Origin: Microcaldota archaeon
Lineage (GTDB): Archaea; Micrarchaeota; Micrarchaeia; Anstonellales; Bilamarchaeaceae
Assembly (NCBI GenBank): GCA_018812715.1
Contig: JAHJCT010000017.1
Coordinates: 62,001-126,000 of the forward strand
Direction: 5' to 3'
DNA length: 64,000 bases
Positions 16,164 through 24,883 of this stretch are shown here, one piece after another. Every line of letters starts with the position of its first letter. Position 1 is the stretch's first letter. Both the position numbers and the translations under genes were made by a program. The notes beneath the pieces are model-generated. The model ran no database searches. It had not been told where the DNA came from and worked only from the letters and a program-made list of their open reading frames with translations.

Positions 16164-17614
16164 TTAAAATCTTCTATTTTTGTTTGTCCAGTTAATTTTG
16201 ATATTTTTTTGTTCTGCATTCCAGTCAATATCCTTTTCATTTTCTTTTCTTTATTAGCAGAAGCATAGTGGTAATATTCATCTCTTGTTCCCCTAGTCAT
16301 AAGTACAATTACTTCTCCTTCTTTCAGTCTTGCTGCCCTGCCTCTTCTTTGAATGCTTCTTATCTCACTTGGTACTGGTTCATAAAATACTACAGCATCT
16401 ACTTTCGGAATGTCCAAACCTTCCTCACCAATAGATGACGCAACCAACACGTCAAATTTACCTTCTCTAAAATCTGCTATGGTCTCTTCTTGTATTTTTC
16501 TAGTAATCCCATCCTTTTTTCCAACAAATTTTCTTGCTTTTATGCCATGCTCCTGCAAGAAATTTTCAATACGTGCTATCTGTGATCTATATTGTACGAA
16601 AACTATCATTTTTTTGCCATGCAATCTCTCAACTTGTTTAAGCAAAATTGGCATTTTTGGATGATCTTCATCCTTTTCACAGAGCTGTTTTATTTTTGCG
16701 AATGCTGGTTCTCTTAACAAAAGCTTTGCTGATTTGCTTGTTTTTGCCTCTAATTTTGAAACATATTCCCGCAAAGGGTAAATCCCCTGTGTTTCAAGCA
16801 GTTCGCTCATATGAAGCAAATGGAGCAGAACAGAGTATTGTATCATTGCTGGGAATTTGATATTGTGATTAGTATTCAATATCCTTTCTCTTAAGGCCAT
16901 AAATCGTCCTTTATGTTTTAATGGAGGAACAAATCCCATTCCAGCTAATCTCTTTGCATATTTTGCTGTGAGTAATTCAAGTTCGTTTTTTATATGTTTG
17001 AAATGATCAGACAACATTACCGGTACCCAAGTTAGCGAGCTTTTTTGTACATATGGAGAAACATCTGGATCTTCATGCCCCCTAATCTCAACATTCTCAA
17101 TCTTTAAGGCGCCCATCACCTCTTCAATCCGCGTCTTTTTCCCTCCTGGCGATGCAGTGAGCCCTACAAATAAAGCATCTTTATTGTGCGCTTTCTCAGC
17201 AATAGTGGTGTAGGCATAATCCCCAACCGCACGATGAGCCTCATCAAATATTATCAATGAAAAACTAGGCTCAACAATGCCCTTATCAATATCATTTCGT
17301 ATTGTTTGTGGTGTACTAATGATCACATCTGTATTGTACATTTCTTTTCTTTTTTTGGGTGTTATCTCTCCAGTCACCAATACCACGTTTTTATCTGTAA
17401 GCTCCAAAGTGTCGATTACAGAATCATAATGCTGTTTGGCAAGTGGTTTGGTTGGGGTAAGAATGAGGCATCTTCCTTTTTTCATCCTCTCTTTAATTAG
17501 CATTAGTGCAATGAGGGTTTTACCCAAACCCGTCGGTAAAACAACTAATGTATTTCCATTTTTCATTACAGAATTATATATGGCAAGCTGGTATTGCCTT
17601 GGTGTGAGTTTCAC
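16160..17614 (-). CDS. Hef/FANCM-type helicase without nuclease domain
   Basis: 484 residues. Walker A LPTGLGKT (26-33), DEAH at about 124-127, helical insert between the two RecA lobes as in Hef/FANCM, ASIGEEGLDIPKVDAVVFYEPV and QRRGRAARLKEGEVIVL (motif VI). Hef normally continues into an ERCC4-type nuclease and HhH domain; this protein stops after the helicase and ends GQTKIEDFN, where QTKIEDF resembles a PCNA-interacting peptide. Likely acts on stalled forks. Its stop overlaps the convergent rfcL stop by 4 bases. Confidence 0.9.
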   Translation of the reverse strand: MKLTPRQYQLAIYNSVMKNGNTLVVLPTGLGKTLIALMLIKERMKKGRCLILTPTKPLAKQHYDSVIDTLELTDKNVVLVTGEITPKKRKEMYNTDVIISTPQTIRNDIDKGIVEPSFSLIIFDEAHRAVGDYAYTTIAEKAHNKDALFVGLTASPGGKKTRIEEVMGALKIENVEIRGHEDPDVSPYVQKSSLTWVPVMLSDHFKHIKNELELLTAKYAKRLAGMGFVPPLKHKGRFMALRERILNTNHNIKFPAMIQYSVLLHLLHMSELLETQGIYPLREYVSKLEAKTSKSAKLLLREPAFAKIKQLCEKDEDHPKMPILLKQVERLHGKKMIVFVQYRSQIARIENFLQEHGIKARKFVGKKDGITRKIQEETIADFREGKFDVLVASSIGEEGLDIPKVDAVVFYEPVPSEIRSIQRRGRAARLKEGEVIVLMTRGTRDEYYHYASANKEKKMKRILTGMQNKKISKLTGQTKIEDFN

Positions 17615-17652
17615 ATTTATTTATTTTCTAATTCTGTTTAAAATCAGATGTT

Positions 17653-18057
17653 CTATGCAGTTCTGCGTGGTACGATACCACCCAAGTCCAATTCACTACT
17701 CTCAGATCCAGCCCTAAGTCTAACCATATACATAAGCATACTTGCTGCAGATATTCGTTCATCCTGATTGTAGGAGTCTGCAACTCCATTCTCCAATGCC
17801 AGCGATCTTGCAGTTGCTCGAAACAATTCATCAACACTCTCTGGTTGCCTTCCCTGTGTGTTTAGAAACAATCTATATGCCTCTTGTATTGCAGTTCTTG
17901 CAACTTCAACTGCCCTTCCAGTTCCTCCCCTACAAGTAATTCCCATTGCTGTTTCGCTGAATATGTGAGTTGATTCTGCCATTCTGTCTAACAATACGTT
18001 TGCTTGATGCAATGATAATGATTCTGATGCTTGTTTTGAATTTTGTTTCATGACCAT
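17653..18057 (-). CDS. Hypothetical protein
   Basis: 134 residues from ATG 18057, selected because GGGTGAT lies just upstream; ATG 18075 lacks a site. Mostly helical (LHQANVLLDRMAESTHIFSETAMGI, AVEVARTAIQEAYRLFLNTQ, SVDELFRATARSLALENGV) with a single cysteine (ITCRGGTG). No signal peptide or membrane segment. I do not recognise a family. It lies between korB and the Hef-like gene. Confidence 0.55.
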   Translation of the reverse strand: MVMKQNSKQASESLSLHQANVLLDRMAESTHIFSETAMGITCRGGTGRAVEVARTAIQEAYRLFLNTQGRQPESVDELFRATARSLALENGVADSYNQDERISAASMLMYMVRLRAGSESSELDLGGIVPRRTA

Positions 18058-18090
18058 CTTATCACCCAGAATCATTTGGATGTTTATATT

Positions 18091-18957
18091 CTATTTCAGT
18101 TCTTTATACGCACCTGATAAGTCTACCTCTCCAATCTTCTGATCCACAAGAGCCTTTTCTTTTATCTGAGGCAACTGCTCTTCATATGTTGGTCTATTCA
18201 CTTTATAGAAAACACCAATAGGCACTTTTTTATAATCAGTTTCTTCATCCTCATACGCCTTTTTCAATGCAGCCCATTTGTCCTCAACATTGTGCCCTTC
18301 AAGTTTGTAGATCCTTTCCTGGAACCATGGATATGTATTAATTTTATTGAATGTCACACATGGCTGGAAAACATCTACAAATGCAAATCCTTTGTGCTGA
18401 ATCGCTTCTTTGAACAATTCCTTAAGATGCACTGGATCTCCAGCATAACCTCTTGCAACAAAAGTGGCACCACCGTTTATTGCAACTGCAAGCGGCCTGA
18501 ATGGCTGTTCAATTACCCCCCAGGGCGTTGTTTTGGTTTTCATGCCAAGCAGGCTTGTAGGTGATGCCTGGCCAGTTGTGAGGCCATAAATTTGATTATC
18601 ATGTACTACATAAGTCAGATTGTAATTCCGCCTCATTATGTGTACAAAATGCTGCACCCCAATTCCATAACCGTCACCATCTCCACCAACTGCAATGACA
18701 TTGAGTTTTGTATTTGCTAGTTTTATTGCAGATGCAACTGGAAGGGATCTGCCATGAATACTTTCAAAGCCATAAGTGTCTACATAATGTGGAAGTTTGC
18801 TTGAGCAGCCTATTCCTGATGTGATTACTGTTTCATGTTGCAATAATCCAAGATCTGCAATTGCTCCTTTGAGTGCCGTTATTAGGCCATAATTTCCACA
18901 GCCTGGGCACCACTGTATTTTTTCCTTAACATCAAAATCTTTTATTGTAGTCGTCAT
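18091..18957 (-). CDS. korB: 2-oxoacid:ferredoxin oxidoreductase, beta subunit
   Basis: 288 residues. Cluster and cofactor motifs: KIQWCPGCGNYGLI, GIGCSSKLPHY, the thiamine diphosphate/Mg site GGDGDGYGIGVQH, and NQIYGLTTGQASPTS. Forms the thiamine-binding subunit of an enzyme that oxidises a 2-oxoacid to acyl-CoA with ferredoxin reduction. GGTGATGGG precedes the ATG, 8 bases after the alpha subunit stop. Which 2-oxoacid is used cannot be told from sequence. Confidence 0.93.
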   Translation of the reverse strand: MTTTIKDFDVKEKIQWCPGCGNYGLITALKGAIADLGLLQHETVITSGIGCSSKLPHYVDTYGFESIHGRSLPVASAIKLANTKLNVIAVGGDGDGYGIGVQHFVHIMRRNYNLTYVVHDNQIYGLTTGQASPTSLLGMKTKTTPWGVIEQPFRPLAVAINGGATFVARGYAGDPVHLKELFKEAIQHKGFAFVDVFQPCVTFNKINTYPWFQERIYKLEGHNVEDKWAALKKAYEDEETDYKKVPIGVFYKVNRPTYEEQLPQIKEKALVDQKIGEVDLSGAYKELK

Positions 18958-18965
18958 CCCATCAC

Positions 18966-20765
18966 CTAAAGGCCATGTCTTTGAGGATTGTAATATTCCA
19001 AATCCTCTTTTTCGTGTATTCTAATTTCCCGTTTTCCTTTGTATTTCGAGGCAATTATCTTTTCTATCTGTTCTACTATCTGTTCTCCAAAGAATTGCCT
19101 TCCATCGTATTTTAATAACAAGAAATCTGGTTGGAAATCACAATACTCTTTAAGTATTCCGGCAAATTGGCCAGTCGAGTTATTCTCTACCATAACTGTT
19201 TTCTTACAGCCTTTGAATGCCTTTTCAACAGCTGCTTTATCAAGTGGGAAAATATATGTAAAGTGTATCACATTTACATCAATTCCTTCTTTCTTGAAAA
19301 TGCCAATTGCATCAAGGACTGGGAGTTTCTGAGAACCCCAACACACAATCGTCACATCTGCTTTCTTTGGCCCATACAATTTTGGTGCTGGCAGATCTTT
19401 GAGTAGTTTTTTTATCTTTCTTGCTCTTTTGTCAACCTGCTTTGTTCTCATGATAAAACTTTCTGTACTAAAGCCAGTTTCATCATGCTCATACGATGTT
19501 CCAACATGCATACCATTTGGCGTACCTGGGAATACCCTTGGGGATATTCCATCATTTGTAAGTTCATATCTCTTGAAGCGCGTATTTGGTGCAAGTGCAG
19601 GAAGACCCTTCACAATTTTTCCTCTTTCTATTTTCAGTTTTTCATTAAATCTGTCTGCAGAAAATAAACCTTCACCGAGAAACTTATCTGATATTATTAT
19701 CACCGGAAGCTGATATTTCTCAGCTAAATTAAATGCCTCAAATCCTAATTCAAAACATTCTTCCAAATCTCCTGGTGCAAGTATTACTCTGAGAAAATCT
19801 CCTTGTGATGCATGCAATGCAAATCTCAGGTCTCCTTGTTCTGTCCAGGTTGGCATACCAGTGCTTGGTCCTATACGCTGCACCAGTGCAACAACTATTG
19901 GTGTCTCAGCTAAGGCAGCCATTCCAAGTGCCTCAACCATCAGTGCAAATCCGCCCCCAGAAGTTCCAGTCATGGATCTTGCACCTGCATATGATGCACC
20001 AACAGTATAATTCATGGCAGCAATCTCATCTTCAGTTTGCTTTACTACAATATTGAATTTTCTTTCATTAGTAAAAAGATAATGTAAGATATTTGAAGCA
20101 GGCGTCATTGGATATGCAGAGTAAAACTTCATTCCGCCTTTCACAGCACCAAGTGCAATTGCTTCATTGCCTGATAATAACATCTTTCGATTTTTTGATA
20201 ATGGCTTTATATCAAATTCAAAATTCTTGCTTTCTACGTAATCATAACCTTCTTTGGCAACAGCAATATTCTTTTTTACTACATCTTCTCCTTTTCTTCC
20301 AAATTCATCCTCTATAACACCTGCAAGAATATCAAAAGGGTAATCAGCCATAGCGAGTGCGCATGCAAGCGCTACAGTGTTCTTCATCTTTGGACTGCCG
20401 CCTGCCTTTTCTATAAGTTTTGCCAGAGGCACTGGGAATACCACGACTCCTTTTGGAATTTTAAATGCGCTAATGTCAAGCGCTTCATCATATATTATTA
20501 CTCCTCCTTTACTTACAAAGTCTTTATGATAAAATACTGCATCTCTGTTCAATGCCATTACAATGTTGCATTTTTGCGGAGGAGAATAAACCTTACTAGT
20601 TCCTATACTAACCTGTACAACATTATGTCCTCCCCTCACTAATGAGGGATACTCAGGATAACAGACAACATGATAATCGCCTCGCGTAAAACATTTGGCC
20701 ATCATCCTTCCCGTAACCATTACTCCTGCGCCAGCTTCGGCGCCAATTCTAATACTAAATAACAT
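18966..20765 (-). CDS. korA: 2-oxoacid:ferredoxin oxidoreductase, fused gamma-alpha subunit
   Basis: 599 residues. The N-terminal ~180 residues are the gamma domain (RIGAEAGAGVMVTGRMMAKC, YPSLVRGGHNVVQVS), followed by the alpha domain with YPMTPASNILHYL and MTGTSGGGFALMVEALGMA, and a C-terminal KLPVLDAIGIFKKEGIDVNVIHFTYIFPL domain. This fusion plus a separate beta subunit is the two-subunit type known from Sulfolobus and others. No ferredoxin-like delta subunit is adjacent. First gene of the korAB operon. Confidence 0.93.
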   Translation of the reverse strand: MLFSIRIGAEAGAGVMVTGRMMAKCFTRGDYHVVCYPEYPSLVRGGHNVVQVSIGTSKVYSPPQKCNIVMALNRDAVFYHKDFVSKGGVIIYDEALDISAFKIPKGVVVFPVPLAKLIEKAGGSPKMKNTVALACALAMADYPFDILAGVIEDEFGRKGEDVVKKNIAVAKEGYDYVESKNFEFDIKPLSKNRKMLLSGNEAIALGAVKGGMKFYSAYPMTPASNILHYLFTNERKFNIVVKQTEDEIAAMNYTVGASYAGARSMTGTSGGGFALMVEALGMAALAETPIVVALVQRIGPSTGMPTWTEQGDLRFALHASQGDFLRVILAPGDLEECFELGFEAFNLAEKYQLPVIIISDKFLGEGLFSADRFNEKLKIERGKIVKGLPALAPNTRFKRYELTNDGISPRVFPGTPNGMHVGTSYEHDETGFSTESFIMRTKQVDKRARKIKKLLKDLPAPKLYGPKKADVTIVCWGSQKLPVLDAIGIFKKEGIDVNVIHFTYIFPLDKAAVEKAFKGCKKTVMVENNSTGQFAGILKEYCDFQPDFLLLKYDGRQFFGEQIVEQIEKIIASKYKGKREIRIHEKEDLEYYNPQRHGL

Positions 20766-20896
20766 CGTATCACTTTGCTGGGCATAAGGCTACTGAAAAA
20801 GGTTTTTTAACCCTAACGAAATGAGTCCCGTCGCTTGTCGTTTGTCATTTTCAATACATTTTTATACTTTCTGTAACATTTATATTATGATATTGT

Positions 20897-22270
20897 ATGA
20901 CTACTAAAATTACTGATTTACTAAAACGTATGAAAGAAGCCCAGGCCCCTAAAGATGAGGGTAAAGTCATAAAACTACCTCTGAAACCAAAACCCCCAGA
21001 ACCATTAGTAGAATCTCTCGGGATAGCAACTGGCTCTAAACCAGAATCAACTGCTTGTAAAGGACATTCAGAAGAGAGGAGTCAAGATAAATCAGAAAAA
21101 CCTATCATACTAACCGATACCGTCAGACGAATTTATTTTGGCAGGGTTATTACTGCTCCTACTCATGATGATTGTGGAGAGCACAGTTATATTCTTGGTT
21201 TCGGTAAAAAACCACTGAACGTCCGGGCTGCACACCTTAGAGAGGTTGGTGCAGAAGAGAACATGGAAAAATCAGGTGACAGTATTTTTCAACAACTTTC
21301 AGTTGCTGTTGCCTATTTAGACCTTTATTCTATGCCTCTTGAAGAAGGACCATATGCTGATAAAGATGGCCTTGTAGCAGAACTTGCAAGAGAAATTGCA
21401 AAGGGTGCAAAAGATACATTAGATCTTGTAGATCGCATTATTGACATTCTTAGACCAGTTGTTGGCACTGAAGTAGAAGCACGTTTTCCCAGGGTTCATG
21501 TGAGTGGAAAATACTCTTTTGAATTAAATGAACATTTTGGCATGCTTCCTGATGAAGCACCAACAGCAGGACAAATTTTAGCCCATGAAGATAGGTATTA
21601 TATGAATCGTTCTACTGGAAGAGAAACCATTGTTTTAGCTCATATGATGGAGCCATTTATTCTTGCTGCCAGTGTTCTTAGAAGAAATGACCTTCATGCT
21701 TATCCCGCACTTGGAATCTTGCCTATTGATTATGGAGAAGAAAGATATGTGCCTCTCATGACTTTAATCGATCTTACTAAGGACGTTCCGCTTACAACAT
21801 TTGCTCTTATGCGTGATCATCCTCCGATGGCTTCAATTGATGTAATAAGTGATACTGCAATGATGGGCGTTCTTTCCACTATTCATGCAGAACAAAGAGT
21901 AAAACATTTAACCCTGGAACTAGTTCAACAGCTCAACACTGGCAAAACACTTTCAGAAGATGAAACAACAAATCAATTAAATCGTGTTGCGGATGCTCTT
22001 TTCGATTGCCATACTGTTTGGCCTGGTTGTCATTTCATTGGAGATTCACTAGTTTTCTTGGCACAAGATGTTGCAGAAACAATGATGGCAATCTATCTTA
22101 ATGATCTCAGAGTCCATGTAGAACGGGCGGCAAGGGAAAATCCAATGCTGGCCATACCGGGAGCGATTGAGCAAGAAGCAAGCCAAACTGCATTCCAGAT
22201 TGGTCAGAGATACAGGGAATATGTCCTGCATCAATTGAAATTGAAAATTGCAACTTCTGCGGCCGAGTAA
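20897..22270 (+). CDS. Hypothetical 457-residue protein
   Basis: Begins with about 70 residues of Lys/Pro/Glu-rich, probably disordered sequence, then a folded mixed domain: TVRRIYFGRVITAPTHDDCGEHSYILGFGKKPL, a helical middle, SGKYSFELNEHFGMLPDEAPTAGQILAHEDRYYMN, YPALGILPIDYGEERYVPLMTLID and a helical C-terminus. No signal peptide or membrane segment; no catalytic motif I recognise. TATA-like TTTTTATACTT about 30-40 bases upstream of the ATG. Single gene, divergent from korAB. Function unknown. Confidence 0.65.
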   Translation: MTTKITDLLKRMKEAQAPKDEGKVIKLPLKPKPPEPLVESLGIATGSKPESTACKGHSEERSQDKSEKPIILTDTVRRIYFGRVITAPTHDDCGEHSYILGFGKKPLNVRAAHLREVGAEENMEKSGDSIFQQLSVAVAYLDLYSMPLEEGPYADKDGLVAELAREIAKGAKDTLDLVDRIIDILRPVVGTEVEARFPRVHVSGKYSFELNEHFGMLPDEAPTAGQILAHEDRYYMNRSTGRETIVLAHMMEPFILAASVLRRNDLHAYPALGILPIDYGEERYVPLMTLIDLTKDVPLTTFALMRDHPPMASIDVISDTAMMGVLSTIHAEQRVKHLTLELVQQLNTGKTLSEDETTNQLNRVADALFDCHTVWPGCHFIGDSLVFLAQDVAETMMAIYLNDLRVHVERAARENPMLAIPGAIEQEASQTAFQIGQRYREYVLHQLKLKIATSAAE

Positions 22271-22280
22271 TAAAAATAAA

Positions 22281-22323
22281 AATTCGGGCCTCAGCTTGAC
22301 CTTCGGTCAAGTCGCCCCGAATT
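22281..22323. repeat. Long interrupted hairpin between a CDS and tRNA-Arg
   Basis: Outer arms AATTCGGG (22281-22288) and CCCGAATT (22316-22323) enclose an inner 7-bp stem CTTGACC/GGTCAAG (22295-22301 and 22305-22311) with a TTC loop. The internal loops are purine-rich on one side. It could end transcription of the upstream gene or of tRNA-Arg, or be part of a structured RNA. The same GAATTCGGGCC word recurs just after the tRNA 3' end. Confidence 0.5.
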
Positions 22324-22368
22324 CCATACTGCGAAACTCAGAACTGGCAACTGCAAACAAAGGGAATT

Positions 22369-22510
22369 CGGGCCCGACGGGATTGTCAGCTTTGCTGGCA
22401 AATTTTGGTCGCCAGACCAAAGCTTTTGAACCCGCAACATTTCGGTTTCTCCAGCTTTTAGGAGAAGGCTTCCGAAGCCGAACACTCTGTCCAAATTGAG
22501 CTACGGGCCC
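22369..22510 (-). tRNA. tRNA-Arg (anticodon TCG) with two introns
   Basis: Acceptor GGGCCCG/CGGGCCC with discriminator G, D stem GCTC/GAGT, anticodon stem TTCGG/CCGAA, T stem GCGGG/CCCGT. Intron 1 (22447-22471, 25 bases) follows position 37: central helix CTTC/GGAG, bulges GGA and AAA. Intron 2 (22383-22424, 42 bases) interrupts the T loop after position 59: near-pairing TTCA/TGAC, bulges AAA and AAT, strong inner stem GCTTTG/CAAAGC plus CTGGC/GCCAG. Spliced product is 75 bases with loop CTTCGGA and T loop TTCAAAT. Confidence 0.9.
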
Positions 22511-22559
22511 TTATCTACTCTTATTTAGATTAGCTTTTATTGCTTCTTTCAAAAAAAAA

Positions 22560-23639
22560 TTATGTAGATGGAACACAGTAGCCCTCCGCATTACAATACT
22601 CGTCTTCCAAACAATCCTCATCCATCTCACAAATAGTACTTGATGAACCAGTTGGAATGCACTCTCCATCTATGCATACTTCATTTTCCAAACAATCCAT
22701 ATCAACTTCACATTCAATTTCAGCAGCTACACATAAGCCATGTAAACATTCCTGCCCAGCAGCGCAATCAGAGTCTTCTACACAAGATGAACTGGGGATA
22801 GGCATGCAATATCCCTCTTCATTACAATACTCATCTTCCAAACAATCCTCATCCATCTCACAAATAGTACTTGATGAACCAGTTGGAATGCACTCTCCAT
22901 CTATACACTCTTCATTTTCCAAACAATCCATATCAACTTCACATTCAATTTCAGATCCAATAGGTGTGCACACCCCTTCTATGCATTCCTCATCCACTTC
23001 ACAGTCTTCATCATCTATGCATGCCGTACAACTCGGAAGTAAATCATGTACACACGCATTATTTTCACACCAATCATCAGTACATGGATCTCCGTCATCA
23101 CAGTCTGGTTCACAGCCTGCTAATACCTTAGCACAGTATCCTTCTTCATTACAGTATTCATCCTCGAAACAATCCAAGTCATCTATGCATTCTATAGGTG
23201 GAGTTACTGGAACACAGCTTCCATTTAGACATTCTTCATCTTCCAGACAATCAAGATCATCCAGACATTCATATTCAATAGCAACACAAAGTCCATGTAA
23301 ACATTCCTGGCCTGCAGCACAATCAGAGTCTTCTACACAAGATGAACTGGGGATAGGCATACAATATCCCTCTTCATTACAATACTCATCTTCCAAACAA
23401 TCTTCATCCATCTCACAAATAGTACCTGATACATTAACTGAAGTACAAACTCCACCTAAGCATTCTTCATCCATCTCACAATCTTCATCATCTATACATT
23501 CTACAGTGCTAACATTCACACAAGCACCATTCTCGCATATCTGATTGTCTGCACAGTCAAAATCGTCTTCACATCCCATTGTTGGGCTAAGACAACCATA
23601 TAAAACAAAAACTAACAGTATTGCATATAGTTTTGACAT
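22560..23639 (-). CDS. Cys-rich EB-like repeat lipoprotein
   Basis: 359 residues. Signal sequence ending VFVLYGC (lipobox) followed by twelve units of about 22-27 residues of the form C-x5-C-x5-C-x4-C, for example CIDDEDCEMDEECLGGVC and CEMDEDCLEDEYCNEEGYC, plus one different unit (CEPDCDDGDPCTDDWC). Pattern resembles EB/Dickkopf-like disulfide modules. Very acidic. Several units are near-identical at DNA level, showing recent internal duplication. Two bases separate it from the upstream EF-like gene, whose last codons provide its GAGGTG site. Role unknown, surface-exposed. Confidence 0.8.
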   Translation of the reverse strand: MSKLYAILLVFVLYGCLSPTMGCEDDFDCADNQICENGACVNVSTVECIDDEDCEMDEECLGGVCTSVNVSGTICEMDEDCLEDEYCNEEGYCMPIPSSSCVEDSDCAAGQECLHGLCVAIEYECLDDLDCLEDEECLNGSCVPVTPPIECIDDLDCFEDEYCNEEGYCAKVLAGCEPDCDDGDPCTDDWCENNACVHDLLPSCTACIDDEDCEVDEECIEGVCTPIGSEIECEVDMDCLENEECIDGECIPTGSSSTICEMDEDCLEDEYCNEEGYCMPIPSSSCVEDSDCAAGQECLHGLCVAAEIECEVDMDCLENEVCIDGECIPTGSSSTICEMDEDCLEDEYCNAEGYCVPST

Positions 23640-23641
23640 TA

Positions 23642-23902
23642 TTACACCTCAATTTTGTATACAAGATTTCCGGTATGGACCTTGCCATCTATTCCAATAG
23701 CAACATCCTGACCTGCATTTGCCGATTGTACGGCATCATGTTCAATTTGCATTGATTCTACTGTTTGTTCCAAAACAACTGCACCATCTTTGTGCTCAAT
23801 TGATATGCGGTCACCAACCTTCAAATCTCCGCTTAGTTTAAGGGCTGCAGCATTTACTTTGCTGAAAAAGTGTACTACTTCCCCAACCAATATCTTGGAC
23901 AT
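23642..23902 (-). CDS. Elongation-factor domain-II-like small protein
   Basis: 86 residues forming one beta-barrel-like domain: VGEVVHFFSKVNAAALKLSGDLKVGDRISIE, TVESMQIEHDAVQSANAGQDVAIGID. This matches domain II of translation GTPases (EF-Tu, IF2) without any GTPase domain; such stand-alone proteins are annotated in archaea as elongation-factor-like, function unknown. It is co-transcribed with the Cys-rich lipoprotein gene. Confidence 0.75.
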   Translation of the reverse strand: MSKILVGEVVHFFSKVNAAALKLSGDLKVGDRISIEHKDGAVVLEQTVESMQIEHDAVQSANAGQDVAIGIDGKVHTGNLVYKIEV

Positions 23903-23940
23903 GTTTCTAAGTCGATAATTAATTATTAATAAGTAGCGGT

Positions 23941-24837
23941 TTATTTTGTCAAGACTTCACATCCATCATTTGTTACTAGCACTGTGTGTTCTGCTTGGGA
24001 AACCAGTCCTCTGCTAACTTCTCTAAGCACTGGATAACCTCGTATGAAATGATTTTGCAATAATTCTTTCAATGCTGCACTTACAAGAAGTTTTGATTTG
24101 AATTCCTTTCTTATCCAACGCTCAGCAAAAGGAAGCATTCCATAATTCTTAATAGCAAATTCTATGATTTTTCTTGATTGTCTCATCCGTACCTTAGATG
24201 GTGAATAAATGGAAAATATTTCTACCTGTTCAAGATCTTCTACGTACCCATTTCCAGTTGTTGCAAAAGGCTCTACTGCAAATATATCTCCTTCCTGCAG
24301 TGTATATGGGTCGTTTGTTCTGATATTTGGTATTTCTACACCTGCATGAAGTTCGTTGGATTTTATCATGTGACCAGAGAGATTTGCTATTGGTTTATAG
24401 CCATAGCTTTTGATCACGTCTTCTATATTTCCCCCTACTTCTCCAACAGCTACTCCCGCCTTTATTACTGCTATTGCTTTTTCCAATGCCTTTTCAGCAG
24501 CCTCTACCAGTTTTTCATTCTTCTCACTTAAATCTACGGTATAAGCAGTATCCGAAAGAGCACCATTCATCTCAATTCCTAAATCAATCTTTACCAAGTC
24601 CTCTTCTCCCAATGTCATTGTTGATTCAAATTCTGGAGTGTGATGTGCTGCAATATCATTAATGGAGATGTTAACAGGAAACGCTGGTCTTGCCCCTTCC
24701 TCTAGCATCATTTTTTCTATAGTTTCAGCTATATCTAACAACGATTCCCCTACCATGATCATGCTTTTACTTTCCTCACGTAATCTGGCAGCTAACTTTC
24801 CAGCCTCTTTGAAATTCTCAAGTTCAATATCATCCAT
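23941..24837 (-). CDS. map: Methionine aminopeptidase, type II
   Basis: 298 residues from ATG 24837 (MDDIELENFKEAGKLAARL), with AAAGGGAT upstream; ATGs at 24855 and 24852 are possible. Archaeal type II enzyme: AHHTPEFE, VKIDLGIEMNGALSDTAYTVD (metal Asp residues), NLSGHMIKSNELHAGVEIPN (metal His), GDIFAVEPFATTG (metal Glu), and final HTVLVTNDGCEVLT. Removes initiator Met from new proteins. A TATA-like CTTATAA lies at about 24861-24867, next to the insertion sequence end. Confidence 0.95.
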   Translation of the reverse strand: MDDIELENFKEAGKLAARLREESKSMIMVGESLLDIAETIEKMMLEEGARPAFPVNISINDIAAHHTPEFESTMTLGEEDLVKIDLGIEMNGALSDTAYTVDLSEKNEKLVEAAEKALEKAIAVIKAGVAVGEVGGNIEDVIKSYGYKPIANLSGHMIKSNELHAGVEIPNIRTNDPYTLQEGDIFAVEPFATTGNGYVEDLEQVEIFSIYSPSKVRMRQSRKIIEFAIKNYGMLPFAERWIRKEFKSKLLVSAALKELLQNHFIRGYPVLREVSRGLVSQAEHTVLVTNDGCEVLTK

Positions 24838-24883
24838 ACCTATCCCTTTCATCAATAGATTATAAGTTTTTATGTGACGTGAA

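Noticed and set aside
22248-22499. 83-residue plus-strand ORF over tRNA-Arg
   Set aside because: It lies across the tRNA and its introns on the other strand; no coding signal.
22657-23544. 295-residue Ser/Gln/His-rich plus-strand ORF
   Set aside because: It is the antisense shadow of the repetitive Cys-rich lipoprotein; its composition (SSSKQSSSISQ repeats) mirrors that gene's codon repeats and it has no ribosome binding site.
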